Origin: JBDHXE01 sp035445085
GTDB lineage: Bacteria > Bacteroidota > Ignavibacteria > Kapaibacteriales > UBA2268
Assembly: GCA_035445085.1 (NCBI GenBank)
Contig: DAOMQA010000013.1
Coordinates: 1-64,000, forward strand
Length of the DNA stretch: 64,000 bases
Direction of reading: 5' to 3'
Positions 52,922 through 61,374 of the stretch are shown here, piece after piece (the first letter of the stretch is position 1; the number at the start of each line of letters is the position of its first letter). Both the position numbers and the translations under genes were made by a program. The notes beneath the pieces are model-generated. The model saw only the letters and a program-made list of their open reading frames with translations, did no database searches and was not told the DNA's origin.

Positions 52922-53560
52922 CTACTCATTAATAAATTCAACTTTACCCGATTCAATATCGTATATAGCCCCTACAATCTCAAGCTGTTTAGAAATTATT
53001 AATTTATTTAATATTTGGCTATTTTTCTTTAGATAGTCTATTTGGTTATTTACATTGAATTTAATAGCTTCATCTAAATCTATACTTTTATGCAATTTGT
53101 CTGAATCTTTAGGTAGAATTATCTTATCTACAATAGCGTTTAAATTTTTCGAAGGTAATTTAGTAGCTGCTAATTTAGCTTTTACTGCTCCGCACGACTT
53201 ATGCCCCATAATAATAAGAGTTTTAGAATTTAATTGAGTAGCAGCATATTCTATACTACCTAATTCAATTTTGTCTAATACATTCCCTGCATTTCTAATT
53301 ACAAATAATTTGCCTAATGATTCATCAAAAATATATTCAACTGGTACTCGCGAGTCGCTACAAGTTACAACAATTGCATAAGGGCTTTGTGAATTAGTTA
53401 GCTTTGTTCTATCACCTTTAAAGTCTTTAAATAGTAGTTTGCCATTTACAAATCTATTATTCCCATCTTTTAACAGTTTCAAAGCTTCGCTATCTTGGGC
53501 AGTTAGGTACGCACTTGCAATAATGACGAACGAAATTATATATATACTTATTCTATTCAT
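52922..53560 (-). CDS. Beta-class carbonic anhydrase with signal peptide
   Basis: A 212-aa paralogue of the downstream gene. An N-terminal signal (MNRISIYIISFVIIASAYLTAQ) should send it to the periplasm. Zinc and catalytic residues are kept: Cys67, Asp69, Arg71, His120 and Cys123 in VTCSDSRVPVE and GHKSCGAVKA. Periplasmic beta-carbonic anhydrases are less common than alpha-class ones. It starts 16 bp after dnaN on the same strand and may be cotranscribed with it. Confidence 0.9.
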   Translation of the reverse strand: MNRISIYIISFVIIASAYLTAQDSEALKLLKDGNNRFVNGKLLFKDFKGDRTKLTNSQSPYAIVVTCSDSRVPVEYIFDESLGKLFVIRNAGNVLDKIELGSIEYAATQLNSKTLIIMGHKSCGAVKAKLAATKLPSKNLNAIVDKIILPKDSDKLHKSIDLDEAIKFNVNNQIDYLKKNSQILNKLIISKQLEIVGAIYDIESGKVEFINE

Positions 53561-53576
53561 AGGCTTTATTACTTAA

Positions 53577-54776
53577 TTAGTTAGTCGCTAATCTAACTGG
53601 CATTATTAGCATTAATAAATCATTTTTATCATTTATCGGTAATACTAAAGTAGGTTTAGACGGTTCAGAAAATGTAATTTTTATTATATTATTACTTGTG
53701 TCATTATCACTTATATTATTTAAAGCATCTTCTATAAATTTGATATTAAATGCAACTTCAAAATTTTCTGAATTAAATTCACAATTAATCGAATCCTGTC
53801 CAGAAGTTTGAGCTTCGTCATCATTAAAAGTTATTGTCAAATTACTTGGATTGATAGTCATTCTTATTTGAGATGATTTTTTATTCGCCATTGTAGATAG
53901 CGGCTTAAGTTTATTTAAGAATTGATTTTTATCAATCATTAGCTCCAAATTATTATTAGATGGAATTACTACATCATAAGGTGGAAACTTTTCATCAATT
54001 AATTTAGTAACAAAGATTGTGTTGCCATAATCAAATCGAATATGTGAAATTTTGTTATTATTTTCGACAAATGATAAAGCTATTTCTTCCTCGTCTAATT
54101 TTTTCAGAAATTCAATAGATTTACCTGGTATGATTACATCTAAATCATTTATTTTGCTAGGCTTTTCTAATTGGGAGCTTGCTTTGACTAATCTATAGCT
54201 ATCAGTTGAAACAGCGTTTATATAATTTTCTCTAAATTGGAACAATACACCTGTCATAGACGGTCTGTATTCATCGTCAGAAATAGATATAGATGTCTTG
54301 GTAGCTAATCTCACCAAATCATCTCTTTTCATAACAAAGTATTTGCCACCTTCTATTAAAGATTGTTCGCTTTCCATACTACTAATATCTGGTTTTTCTT
54401 CATTGAACAATTCAGGTAGTGATAAATAATCTTCCGGGTTTAGCCCTTTGAATTTGTACACCCCTTCTCCAATGGTGATTTTAATATCATAATTTTCTGT
54501 ATCTGCTTCTAATGTAATTAGCAAAGCACCTGAATACGATTTTATTAAATCATTTACTTTTTTACCAGGTATTAATATTTTCCCATCTACGCTACCATCT
54601 ACCTCAACCCATGAAAGAATAGAAATATCTTTATCCGAGCTAATTGCTTTTAACTTATTAGATTCTAAGGATATATAAATATGCTCCAAGACTGGTATTG
54701 CTGATTTTTGTGGTAGAACTAAATTGACTTTACTAATCAATTTTTGAAAGATTGAAAGGTTAGTTTGAAATTTCAT
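53577..54776 (-). CDS. dnaN: DNA polymerase III subunit beta (sliding clamp)
   Basis: A 399-aa sliding clamp tethering the replicative polymerase. The three tandem clamp domains show MKFQTNLSIFQKLISKV at the N-terminus, DEYRPSMTGVLFQF, and a C-terminal LMLIMPVRL matching the canonical MPMR end. The frame is open to 54800, but the family start is ATG 54776. Here dnaN is away from dnaA and recF, next to carbonic anhydrase and phospholipid genes. A TAnnTTTG element lies 64 bp upstream. Confidence 0.95.
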   Translation of the reverse strand: MKFQTNLSIFQKLISKVNLVLPQKSAIPVLEHIYISLESNKLKAISSDKDISILSWVEVDGSVDGKILIPGKKVNDLIKSYSGALLITLEADTENYDIKITIGEGVYKFKGLNPEDYLSLPELFNEEKPDISSMESEQSLIEGGKYFVMKRDDLVRLATKTSISISDDEYRPSMTGVLFQFRENYINAVSTDSYRLVKASSQLEKPSKINDLDVIIPGKSIEFLKKLDEEEIALSFVENNNKISHIRFDYGNTIFVTKLIDEKFPPYDVVIPSNNNLELMIDKNQFLNKLKPLSTMANKKSSQIRMTINPSNLTITFNDDEAQTSGQDSINCEFNSENFEVAFNIKFIEDALNNISDNDTSNNIIKITFSEPSKPTLVLPINDKNDLLMLIMPVRLATN

Positions 54777-54840
54777 AATTTTACCCAATGTTTGTTTCAA
54801 TTTTTTGTTTTATTTTGCAACATTAATTTTATATAATTTA

Positions 54841-54848
54841 CAAAATTA
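54841..54848 (-). promoter_or_regulatory. Bacteroidota-type -7 promoter element for dnaN
   Basis: CAAAATTA on plus reads TAATTTTG on minus, in the divergent region between dnaN and psd, 64 bp upstream of the preferred dnaN start. Confidence 0.4.
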
Positions 54849-54897
54849 GTTAAGACAAATTGATTAGAGTATAAAAAGTTTTCAACAAAGGTAAAAT

Positions 54898-55557
54898 ATG
54901 CTAACAAGATACGGCACAGACAATATAATAGTAATGATTATATTAGGAATTGGACTAATCGTTCTATCTTATTATATATCAATAACTTGGATACGTATTC
55001 CAATTTTAATACTATCATGTATTATAATATTTATGGCATTTTACTTTTTCAGAGATCCTGAACGGCACATCCCAGAGGAAGCACAACATAATAATTCTAT
55101 TGTATTAGCACCTGCCGATGGGAAGGTAATGAACATTATAGAAGTAATCGAAAAAGATTATATTAAAACGCACACTAAACGTATAAGTATCTTTTTATCG
55201 CCTTTAGATGTGCATGTAAACCGCTCTCCTGTTAGTGGGAAAATAGAATTTATAGACTACCAACCGGGAAAGTTCCTTGCAGCTTATGACCATGCTGCTT
55301 CAGACAAAAATGAGCAGTCAAAAATTGGCGTTATGACTGATTTTGGTCCCGTATTATTTAAGCAAATTGTAGGTGCTTTAGCACGTCGAGTAGTTTATGA
55401 AGTAATGATAGGAAATGATATAAAGTCTGGCGAAAAGTTTGGTATGATGAAATTTGGCTCAAGGATGGATATTTTTTTACCTTTAGATACTGATATACTA
55501 TGTAAAGTTGGCGATAAAATAATTGCTGGCGAAACAATAATTGCGAAAATGCGATGA
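54898..55557 (+). CDS. psd: Phosphatidylserine decarboxylase proenzyme (short form)
   Basis: A 219-aa pyruvoyl enzyme that makes phosphatidylethanolamine. Self-cleavage is expected between Gly187 and Ser188 in MKFGSRMDIFLP, producing the pyruvoyl prosthetic group. Two N-terminal membrane helices (about 10-50) and VLAPADGKV, SIFLSPLDVHVNRSPVSG are typical. It is the shorter class with FGS instead of LGST, as in many FCB bacteria. The stop overlaps pssA by 4 bp, linking consecutive steps of the pathway. Confidence 0.93.
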   Translation: MLTRYGTDNIIVMIILGIGLIVLSYYISITWIRIPILILSCIIIFMAFYFFRDPERHIPEEAQHNNSIVLAPADGKVMNIIEVIEKDYIKTHTKRISIFLSPLDVHVNRSPVSGKIEFIDYQPGKFLAAYDHAASDKNEQSKIGVMTDFGPVLFKQIVGALARRVVYEVMIGNDIKSGEKFGMMKFGSRMDIFLPLDTDILCKVGDKIIAGETIIAKMR

Positions 55558-56333
55558 AACGAATAAGAGTTACACGCTCATTAGTTCCTAATCTTCTTAC
55601 ATTAGTAAATCTTTTTTGCGGATTTGCGGCAATAGTCTATGCTTCGCAACATTTATTAGAAAAGGCTGCCATCTTTATATTAATTGCAGCAGTTTTTGAT
55701 ATGTTAGATGGTTTTGCTGCAAGGTTAATTAAGGCGGCAAGCGAATTTGGCGCAGAATTAGATTCACTCTGTGATGTGGTATCTTTTGGAGTAGCTCCTT
55801 CCTTTATGCTATATCAAGCGTACTTTTTTCAATATAATGAATTTGGTATACTTTTATCGTCATTTCCCGCTTTGGCTGGGGCATCAAGATTAGCTAGATT
55901 TAATATTCAATTAGTCTCCTTAGAAGATAAAAAGTACTTTACAGGCTTGCCAATCCCATCGGGAGCTTTAACTATTTTATCTTATTTGATATTTTTTCAT
56001 GGTAGCTTAGCGCACAATACATTACTTCAAACTATAGCAATTTTTGTAGTAACTATCGTTACATCATTGGTAATGGTATCTACTATTAAATTTAATAATT
56101 TACCACGACCAAATTTACAATATATTAAAGAAAATAAAGTTTTTAGTCTTTTATCATTAGTTGGTTTAATCTCAATTATCATTACAAAGGGTCAGACTTT
56201 ATTTTTAATAATGGCAATTTATATTATCATCTCTAGTATCAGGCATTTATTTGTGCTTTATAATAAAAATGAAATTGAAGATGATGATTTAGAATTAGAA
56301 GAATCTGAAGAATCCGACAATGGAATAAATTAA
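55554..56333 (+). CDS. pssA: CDP-diacylglycerol--serine O-phosphatidyltransferase
   Basis: A 259-aa integral membrane CDP-alcohol phosphatidyltransferase making phosphatidylserine, the substrate for psd. The full signature is present: Asp52-Gly53, Ala56-Arg57, Gly66, Asp70, Asp74 in DGFAARLIKAASEFGAEL and DSLCD. Six or so hydrophobic helices cover the rest. The C-terminus is strongly acidic (EDDDLELEESEESD). It overlaps psd by 4 bp and ends 55 bp before purS. Confidence 0.95.
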   Translation: MKRIRVTRSLVPNLLTLVNLFCGFAAIVYASQHLLEKAAIFILIAAVFDMLDGFAARLIKAASEFGAELDSLCDVVSFGVAPSFMLYQAYFFQYNEFGILLSSFPALAGASRLARFNIQLVSLEDKKYFTGLPIPSGALTILSYLIFFHGSLAHNTLLQTIAIFVVTIVTSLVMVSTIKFNNLPRPNLQYIKENKVFSLLSLVGLISIIITKGQTLFLIMAIYIIISSIRHLFVLYNKNEIEDDDLELEESEESDNGIN

Positions 56334-56353
56334 GAAAATTATCAATTATTGCT

Positions 56354-56361
56354 TACTTTTG
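56354..56361 (+). promoter_or_regulatory. Bacteroidota-type -7 promoter element for purS-purQ
   Basis: TACTTTTG matches TAnnTTTG, 27 bp upstream of the purS ATG in the only gap between pssA and purS. Confidence 0.5.
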
Positions 56362-56388
56362 TAAATATTAATTATTTGGAATTGACAA

Positions 56389-56646
56389 ATGCTGACTTTT
56401 AAAGCAAATATTAAAATTACACTTAGGAAAGGTATTCTTGATGTTCAAGGTAAAGCTGTAGAAAAAGCTCTATTATCTATGGGATACGATACGATGGAAA
56501 ATGTAAGAATCGGCAAATATATAACTTTAAATATCAAAGCTGAAAATGAATCACTTGCCTTAGAATATACCAATAAGGCTTGCAATGAGTTTATAGCTAA
56601 TCCAATAATTGAAGATTATGAAGTTTCGTTGGAGAAAATTGACTAA
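56389..56646 (+). CDS. purS: Phosphoribosylformylglycinamidine synthase subunit PurS
   Basis: An 85-aa accessory subunit of the three-part FGAM synthase. It matches PurS by LRKGILDVQGKAVEKALLSMGY and VRIGKYITLNI, with normal length. It bridges PurL and PurQ. The last base of its stop is the first base of the purQ ATG, so translation is coupled. The large subunit purL is not adjacent. Confidence 0.93.
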   Translation: MLTFKANIKITLRKGILDVQGKAVEKALLSMGYDTMENVRIGKYITLNIKAENESLALEYTNKACNEFIANPIIEDYEVSLEKID

Positions 56647-57335
56647 TGAAATTCGGTGTAGTAGTATTTCCGGGCTCTAATTGCGACCATGATGCCTTTA
56701 ATTCGATTCAACAGAATGCTGGCTATGACGTAGAATACTTGTGGCATAAAGACTCTACTATAAGTAATGATATAGATTGTATTGTGTTGCCGGGCGGTTT
56801 CTCTTATGGTGATTATCTTAGATGCGGTGCAGTAGCAAGATTTTCCCCTATTATGAGGGAGATAGTGCAATTTGCAGATAAAGGGAAGTTTATAATTGGC
56901 ATCTGTAATGGATTTCAAATATTGACCGAAGCTGGCCTATTACCAGGTGCTTTAATAAGAAATTCAAATTTGCACTTTATATGCAAAGATGTGAATCTAA
57001 AAGTTCTCAATAGAACAACTAATTTCTCAAATAAAATTAATCAGGATGTTATTAGAATTCCTATTGCCCACGGCGAGGGTAACTATGTTGCTGATAATGA
57101 TACAATTAAATTATTAGAAGATAATAACCAAATCGTATTTAAGTATTCTGATGAAAGCGGGAATATTACTGAAAATAGCAACCCTAATGGCTCAATCAAT
57201 AATATTGCAGGCATAATTAATTCAAAAGGAAATGTAATGGGAATGATGCCACATCCAGAAAGATATTGTGATAGCTTGATTGGTGGCGATGAAGGCTTAT
57301 TTGTTTTTCATTCAATAGCTAATTTTAATAATTAA
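56646..57335 (+). CDS. purQ: Phosphoribosylformylglycinamidine synthase glutaminase subunit PurQ
   Basis: A 229-aa class I glutamine amidotransferase that feeds ammonia to PurL in purine synthesis. The nucleophile is Cys87 in IIGICNGFQIL, with His and Glu in MMPHPERYCD near residues 201-206. VVVFPGSNCDHDA opens the protein. Only purS and purQ are here; purL lies elsewhere. Confidence 0.95.
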   Translation: MKFGVVVFPGSNCDHDAFNSIQQNAGYDVEYLWHKDSTISNDIDCIVLPGGFSYGDYLRCGAVARFSPIMREIVQFADKGKFIIGICNGFQILTEAGLLPGALIRNSNLHFICKDVNLKVLNRTTNFSNKINQDVIRIPIAHGEGNYVADNDTIKLLEDNNQIVFKYSDESGNITENSNPNGSINNIAGIINSKGNVMGMMPHPERYCDSLIGGDEGLFVFHSIANFNN

Positions 57336-57350
57336 TAGGAGACTATCCTT

Positions 57351-57542
57351 ATGTTTGGGTTAGGTTCTACAGAAATAATACTAATTGTATTAGTTTTAGT
57401 GCTTCTTTTTGGAGCTAAAAAAATTCCTGAATTAATGAAAGGCTTGGGTAGCGGTATAAAAGAGTTCAAGAAAGCTTCTAATGTAGAGGATAATGAAGAC
57501 GAGAAATTAGAACAGAAGAACAATAACAAGCCTATCAACTAA
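57351..57542 (+). CDS. tatA: Sec-independent translocase protein TatA/TatE (first copy)
   Basis: A 63-aa protein: one N-terminal membrane helix (STEIILIVLVLVLLFGAKK), the FG hinge, then an amphipathic helix (IPELMKGLGSGIKEFKKA) and a charged tail. This is the TatA pore-forming subunit for export of folded proteins with twin-arginine signals. AATAGGAG precedes the start. No tatC is in the window. Confidence 0.9.
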   Translation: MFGLGSTEIILIVLVLVLLFGAKKIPELMKGLGSGIKEFKKASNVEDNEDEKLEQKNNNKPIN

Positions 57543-57559
57543 ATAAATTAAATTGCTTT

Positions 57560-57808
57560 ATGTTTGATGTTGGTGGTAGTGAACTCATTCTTATTGTCTT
57601 ATTAATACTCTTACTTTTTGGTCCGAACAAAATACCAGAAATAGCAAAGTATTTACGTAAAGGTGTTACCGAAGTAAAGAAAGCTCAGAAGCAATTTCAA
57701 GATCAAATCAGTGAAATCACAACTGAAATCGACAAAACTGTTAAAGAAGACACAAAGAAAGAAAAAATAAAAGATAATAACTCCGAGCAAGATACACAGC
57801 AAAGTTAA
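57560..57808 (+). CDS. Sec-independent translocase protein TatA/TatB family (second copy)
   Basis: An 82-aa protein with the same plan as its neighbour: helix SELILIVLLILLLFGPNK, FGP hinge, amphipathic segment IPEIAKYLRKGVTEVKKA and a longer charged, probably coiled tail. The longer tail could mean a TatB-like role, but the hinge is TatA-like. It begins 17 bp after the first copy. Paired tat genes suggest duplication and specialisation. Confidence 0.85.
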   Translation: MFDVGGSELILIVLLILLLFGPNKIPEIAKYLRKGVTEVKKAQKQFQDQISEITTEIDKTVKEDTKKEKIKDNNSEQDTQQS

Positions 57809-57867
57809 TTGCTTGAAACGTAATCTTTTATTTTACGTATTAGAGTTTTAGTTTATTAACTAATTGT

Positions 57868-59382
57868 ATGCTTATGATATTTTCGTACTTATCTATTAGT
57901 AAGATTTTCTTTTTATGTTTAGTTTGCATTGTAGCATTATTGTTGCAAGCCTGCCCCCATACTATGGTTCAGATTGCAGATAAACTCAAAGAAGATATAC
58001 AGAGGAGCGAAAACAATCGTAATTATTATAGACTACAGAGTCAAGCCTTTAAAAATCCAAGTGCTATAAAGGAAGCATATAATTTAAACATTAGCAAAGA
58101 TTCAATTAAGTTATTGCTTGCCGAGGGTAGGTTTCCATTCCGGAACGAAATAAACAAAATTAATTCGGATTCATTTCCCAATACAATAGAAATCCATTAT
58201 ACCATTTTCGATACATTAGGCAAGAACTTAGGTGGATTGGCACCCCCATATTTTAATGGAACATATGACTATAAAAAGCATTGGCTATCTTTGATAGATT
58301 CATGTGATGGTAACAAATATGATGTCCGTAACTTTGAAGTAGAAGAAGTTAGGGATAATAAAAAATCTCCATTTTCAATTATGTTTGTTTTAGATCACTC
58401 CCCTTCAATGGGAAATTCAAAGGCGCTCAAGTTGCAACAAGCCATTCACAAGATACTTTATGCTATTAAACAGAATGATATTATTGGAGTAGTAAAATTT
58501 ACTCGTGATATATATTATGAGGTTGAGCTAACAAACAATCAGGATAAATATCGCAAAGATTTCAAAATGGATAGCTTAGATAGCCAAAAATATACAAATG
58601 GAACAGCAATGTATGATGCTTTAAACTTTTCAATCAATAAGCTATCAGAGATAAATGATAAATCAAAGAAAATAATCATTTTGTTTAGTGATGGTGGCGA
58701 TAATAGTAGCAAAATAAATTTTGATTCTGTTTTGGTATCAGCTAAAAAAAATAATATTTCGGTGTATGGTATAGCTTATGGTATTGCGGATACGAATATG
58801 GAATTAGTGAGCAAATTTACTGGTGGTAAATTTTACCAGATATTATCAAGTAATGAATTCCTATATGTATTTAAAGATATATACACATTATTAAATAATT
58901 ATTATTTGATAACTTACAAACCCATAAATTGCCCAAGTAAACACTTTGTAACTGTGAATTTAGACTTATTGCTCCAAGATTTTGGGCAAGTAATGGCTAA
59001 CGGAATTTATGATAAATCTTTATTTAAAGAATATGATTTACCGGGAACTACCCTATTTTTTAATATAGAGTTTGATTTTGCAAGCTATACAATAAAAGAA
59101 CCTTCGATGAAAATTATTGAAGATGTAGCTAAATCCTTAAAGAATAATCCAAATTTAAAAATCAAAGTCAAAGGGCATACAGATGATATTGGTGATGAAG
59201 AAGTAAATTTAGAATTATCAAAAGAGCGCGCTTTGAGTGTAAAAAAAGCTTTAATCCAATTAGGCATTGATAATAATAGGATAATTAGTGAGGGATATGG
59301 AGAAAGTAAGCCTATGTTGCCAAACACAAACGACGACAATAGAAAGCGTAATAGAAGAATAGAGTTTGAGATTATTAAATGA
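57868..59382 (+). CDS. VWA-domain lipoprotein with C-terminal OmpA domain
   Basis: A 504-aa predicted lipoprotein: signal MLMIFSYLSISKIFFLCLVC followed by the likely lipidated Cys29 (LLLQAC). A von Willebrand A domain (about 168-350) has the MIDAS signature Asp176-x-Ser178-x-Ser180 in FVLDHSPSMG and LFSDGGDNS. An OmpA_C domain (about 395-504) carries VKGHTDDIGDEE and NRKRNRRIEFEI for binding peptidoglycan. It thus has an adhesion or protein-contact module tethered to the wall. It overlaps the T9SS cargo gene by 4 bp. Confidence 0.88.
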   Translation: MLMIFSYLSISKIFFLCLVCIVALLLQACPHTMVQIADKLKEDIQRSENNRNYYRLQSQAFKNPSAIKEAYNLNISKDSIKLLLAEGRFPFRNEINKINSDSFPNTIEIHYTIFDTLGKNLGGLAPPYFNGTYDYKKHWLSLIDSCDGNKYDVRNFEVEEVRDNKKSPFSIMFVLDHSPSMGNSKALKLQQAIHKILYAIKQNDIIGVVKFTRDIYYEVELTNNQDKYRKDFKMDSLDSQKYTNGTAMYDALNFSINKLSEINDKSKKIIILFSDGGDNSSKINFDSVLVSAKKNNISVYGIAYGIADTNMELVSKFTGGKFYQILSSNEFLYVFKDIYTLLNNYYLITYKPINCPSKHFVTVNLDLLLQDFGQVMANGIYDKSLFKEYDLPGTTLFFNIEFDFASYTIKEPSMKIIEDVAKSLKNNPNLKIKVKGHTDDIGDEEVNLELSKERALSVKKALIQLGIDNNRIISEGYGESKPMLPNTNDDNRKRNRRIEFEIIK

Positions 59383-60101
59383 AAAGGCTAATTATTATTA
59401 TCGCAATATTTACTGTTGCACTATTAAGTTTAAATGGTGTTACCTTTGCAAACGATGTTCAATATGTTGATTATAGCGACACTATTTCTCAAAATATACT
59501 AAATTTGCCTAATTATGAATTAGATAGCATTGATTTAAGCCTTCAAGTAATTATTCACAATAGTTCAATGTTCAAACTCTATAATATTAATATAAATGGG
59601 ACAAGTTATAGCAATATTGAGCAACAAAATGATTCATTATTTATATTTAATATTAAATCGTATAATGTACCTAAGGGTCTATCAATTAATTATATAGGAA
59701 AAGTGTTAGCTGGCAACGATAGTATCTTTAATATAAGCATTAAGAACTTTAGTATTAATAATGATAGGTATTCAGATAGTACTTATACATTTAAAGTAAA
59801 ATCACAATATAAAGATATTATTTATATACGCTTTCCAGAAATATTCAATTTATACCCCAACCCTATATCTAATGCACGAACTATATTTTGCGAATTTGCT
59901 TCTGATATTGTAGATAGCTTGGCAATTTCTCTTTATGATATAAAGGGCAGAAAGCTGTTAATTAAAAAATTATATAATACTAAGAAAGGTAGGCAAATTT
60001 TAGAGTTAGAAATACCACAATTCATATATGCTGGTTTGTATTTTTTTGTTATTAATGATAAGTTTGGTTATCATAGCTACAAGTTTGAGGTTATTAAATG
60101 A
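59379..60101 (+). CDS. Type IX secretion C-terminal sorting-domain protein
   Basis: A 240-aa secreted protein. A signal peptide (about 1-24) is followed by a beta-rich region of unknown kind. The last 85 residues form a T9SS type A sorting domain: FNLYPNPISN at its start, ISLYDIKGRKL in the middle, and a C-terminal YAGLYFFVINDKFGY with a basic end. The N-P-x-x-N element and the LYD-x-xG-x strand are diagnostic. It should be moved to the cell surface by T9SS. It overlaps both neighbours by 4 bp, so it is made together with them. Confidence 0.82.
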   Translation: MKRLIIIIAIFTVALLSLNGVTFANDVQYVDYSDTISQNILNLPNYELDSIDLSLQVIIHNSSMFKLYNININGTSYSNIEQQNDSLFIFNIKSYNVPKGLSINYIGKVLAGNDSIFNISIKNFSINNDRYSDSTYTFKVKSQYKDIIYIRFPEIFNLYPNPISNARTIFCEFASDIVDSLAISLYDIKGRKLLIKKLYNTKKGRQILELEIPQFIYAGLYFFVINDKFGYHSYKFEVIK

Positions 60102-61027
60102 AAATATTAATATTAATTATATTATTACTTGTAGCTATAAACTCCTACTCACAAAGCGATGATAAAGAATGGGATTTAGATTCTCTAAAATACGACCCCA
60201 ATGATTTCAAACAAGATGTATATACGGATATGTCTTCAGGCTTTTTTCCAAGAATTTTAGATAACAATGGCTATTATTGGAACATATATTATAATCACGG
60301 GTATATATTAAGCATAGCTAATATAAAACAACAAAGTGAGTTCGGTCAATCCATAGATGCTTGGAGGGGGAATTTTACTTTAACAAATGATGAAAGGGAG
60401 ATAAAAAAGCGGTACTCTTTAGATTCGGAAGATGAATATCCTGAAACAAGTTTTAATGAATTTGGAGTGGGGATTCTTTTCCCAATATTAAATGCGGTCT
60501 ATATCAAAAGTAATTTATCTATCAATTGGCATACAAGTATAATTGCCGATACATATAATAACCGCGAATACTTATCTTATGATAATAAATTAATTCCAGT
60601 AAAGGAATCTAATATAATCGAACTATATGGATTAGACTTAACTTATTCTTTAGAGACAAAGCTCCCTATTTACGGAGCTTCTATCGAGACCGAACCGCAG
60701 ATTATTTCTTTTTACTACCTATCATTAGGTTTAAGTGGCTCATTAAGTATTCAATCAAAAGCTAACCAATATTTGCAAATTAACAATCCAAAGAATAATT
60801 TAAGATATAATAATGGTATTGATACAGTAAGAATTATCGACGATAGAAAATTAAATTCTTTTGATGATAATAGGTTTCGATCTGAAATAGGAATTGGGAT
60901 ATTTACAAACGTTAGTGAATATTATTTTGACTTTTTACTAACATGGTCATTACCATTAAATAGTATACTAAAAGACGAAAAGTGGATGCAACATATATTT
61001 AAATTAAGCGTAGGAATAGGGTTTTAA
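60098..61027 (+). CDS. Predicted outer-membrane protein, unknown function
   Basis: A 309-aa protein with a signal peptide (MKILILIILLLVAINSYSQ). The rest has strand-like alternation and ends in KLSVGIGF, with a C-terminal Phe typical of outer-membrane barrels. Segments such as GVGILFPILNAVYIKSNLSINW and ISFYYLSLGLSGSLSIQSK look like strand pairs. No named family is recognised. It closes a three-gene operon with the VWA-OmpA lipoprotein and the T9SS cargo. Confidence 0.65.
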   Translation: MKILILIILLLVAINSYSQSDDKEWDLDSLKYDPNDFKQDVYTDMSSGFFPRILDNNGYYWNIYYNHGYILSIANIKQQSEFGQSIDAWRGNFTLTNDEREIKKRYSLDSEDEYPETSFNEFGVGILFPILNAVYIKSNLSINWHTSIIADTYNNREYLSYDNKLIPVKESNIIELYGLDLTYSLETKLPIYGASIETEPQIISFYYLSLGLSGSLSIQSKANQYLQINNPKNNLRYNNGIDTVRIIDDRKLNSFDDNRFRSEIGIGIFTNVSEYYFDFLLTWSLPLNSILKDEKWMQHIFKLSVGIGF

Positions 61028-61305
61028 ATCGTCAATTCCACCTTGAACAATCAAAGTACAAACCATTCCTACTATCTATTTATAGATTATTTACTATACT
61101 GGTAGTAAGAGCACCTCACGTAATGCTCATAGAGTAGGTCGATATTAGTGAAATGGGCTAAAACTCTATATAATACTATATCCTCTGCTTATTTACGACT
61201 ATTTTCAATAAATTCTATCATGATGTTACTTAAAATGAGGCTACCGTAAAGGTAACATATTTTCTAAGCTGTAATATAGCTGATACCATAATATAAGAGT
61301 AGACT
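61028..61305. other. Intergenic stretch without a recognisable gene
   Basis: No open frame of useful size, no tRNA shape and no strong hairpin was found between the end of the operon at 61027 and the ftsZ terminator. Weak stems exist (GAGCA/TGCTC at 61109-61128), but none is convincing. Confidence 0.5.
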
Positions 61306-61356
61306 TGTTCTAAAAAGCAAAATGCTGTATCAATTAATTGAAACTGATACAGCATT
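61306..61356 (-). terminator. Rho-independent terminator of ftsZ
   Basis: A perfect 12-bp stem, AATGCTGTATCA / TGATACAGCATT (61321-61332 with 61345-61356), with a 12-nt loop. On the minus strand it is followed by TTTGCTTTTTAG. It lies 18 bp after the ftsZ stop. Confidence 0.85.
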
Positions 61357-61374
61357 AAATTTATTAATATCGTA

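Noticed and set aside
61109..61128. GAGCA/TGCTC hairpin as a terminator or small RNA
   Set aside because: The stem has only five pairs with a ten-base loop and no U tract; this could easily arise by chance.
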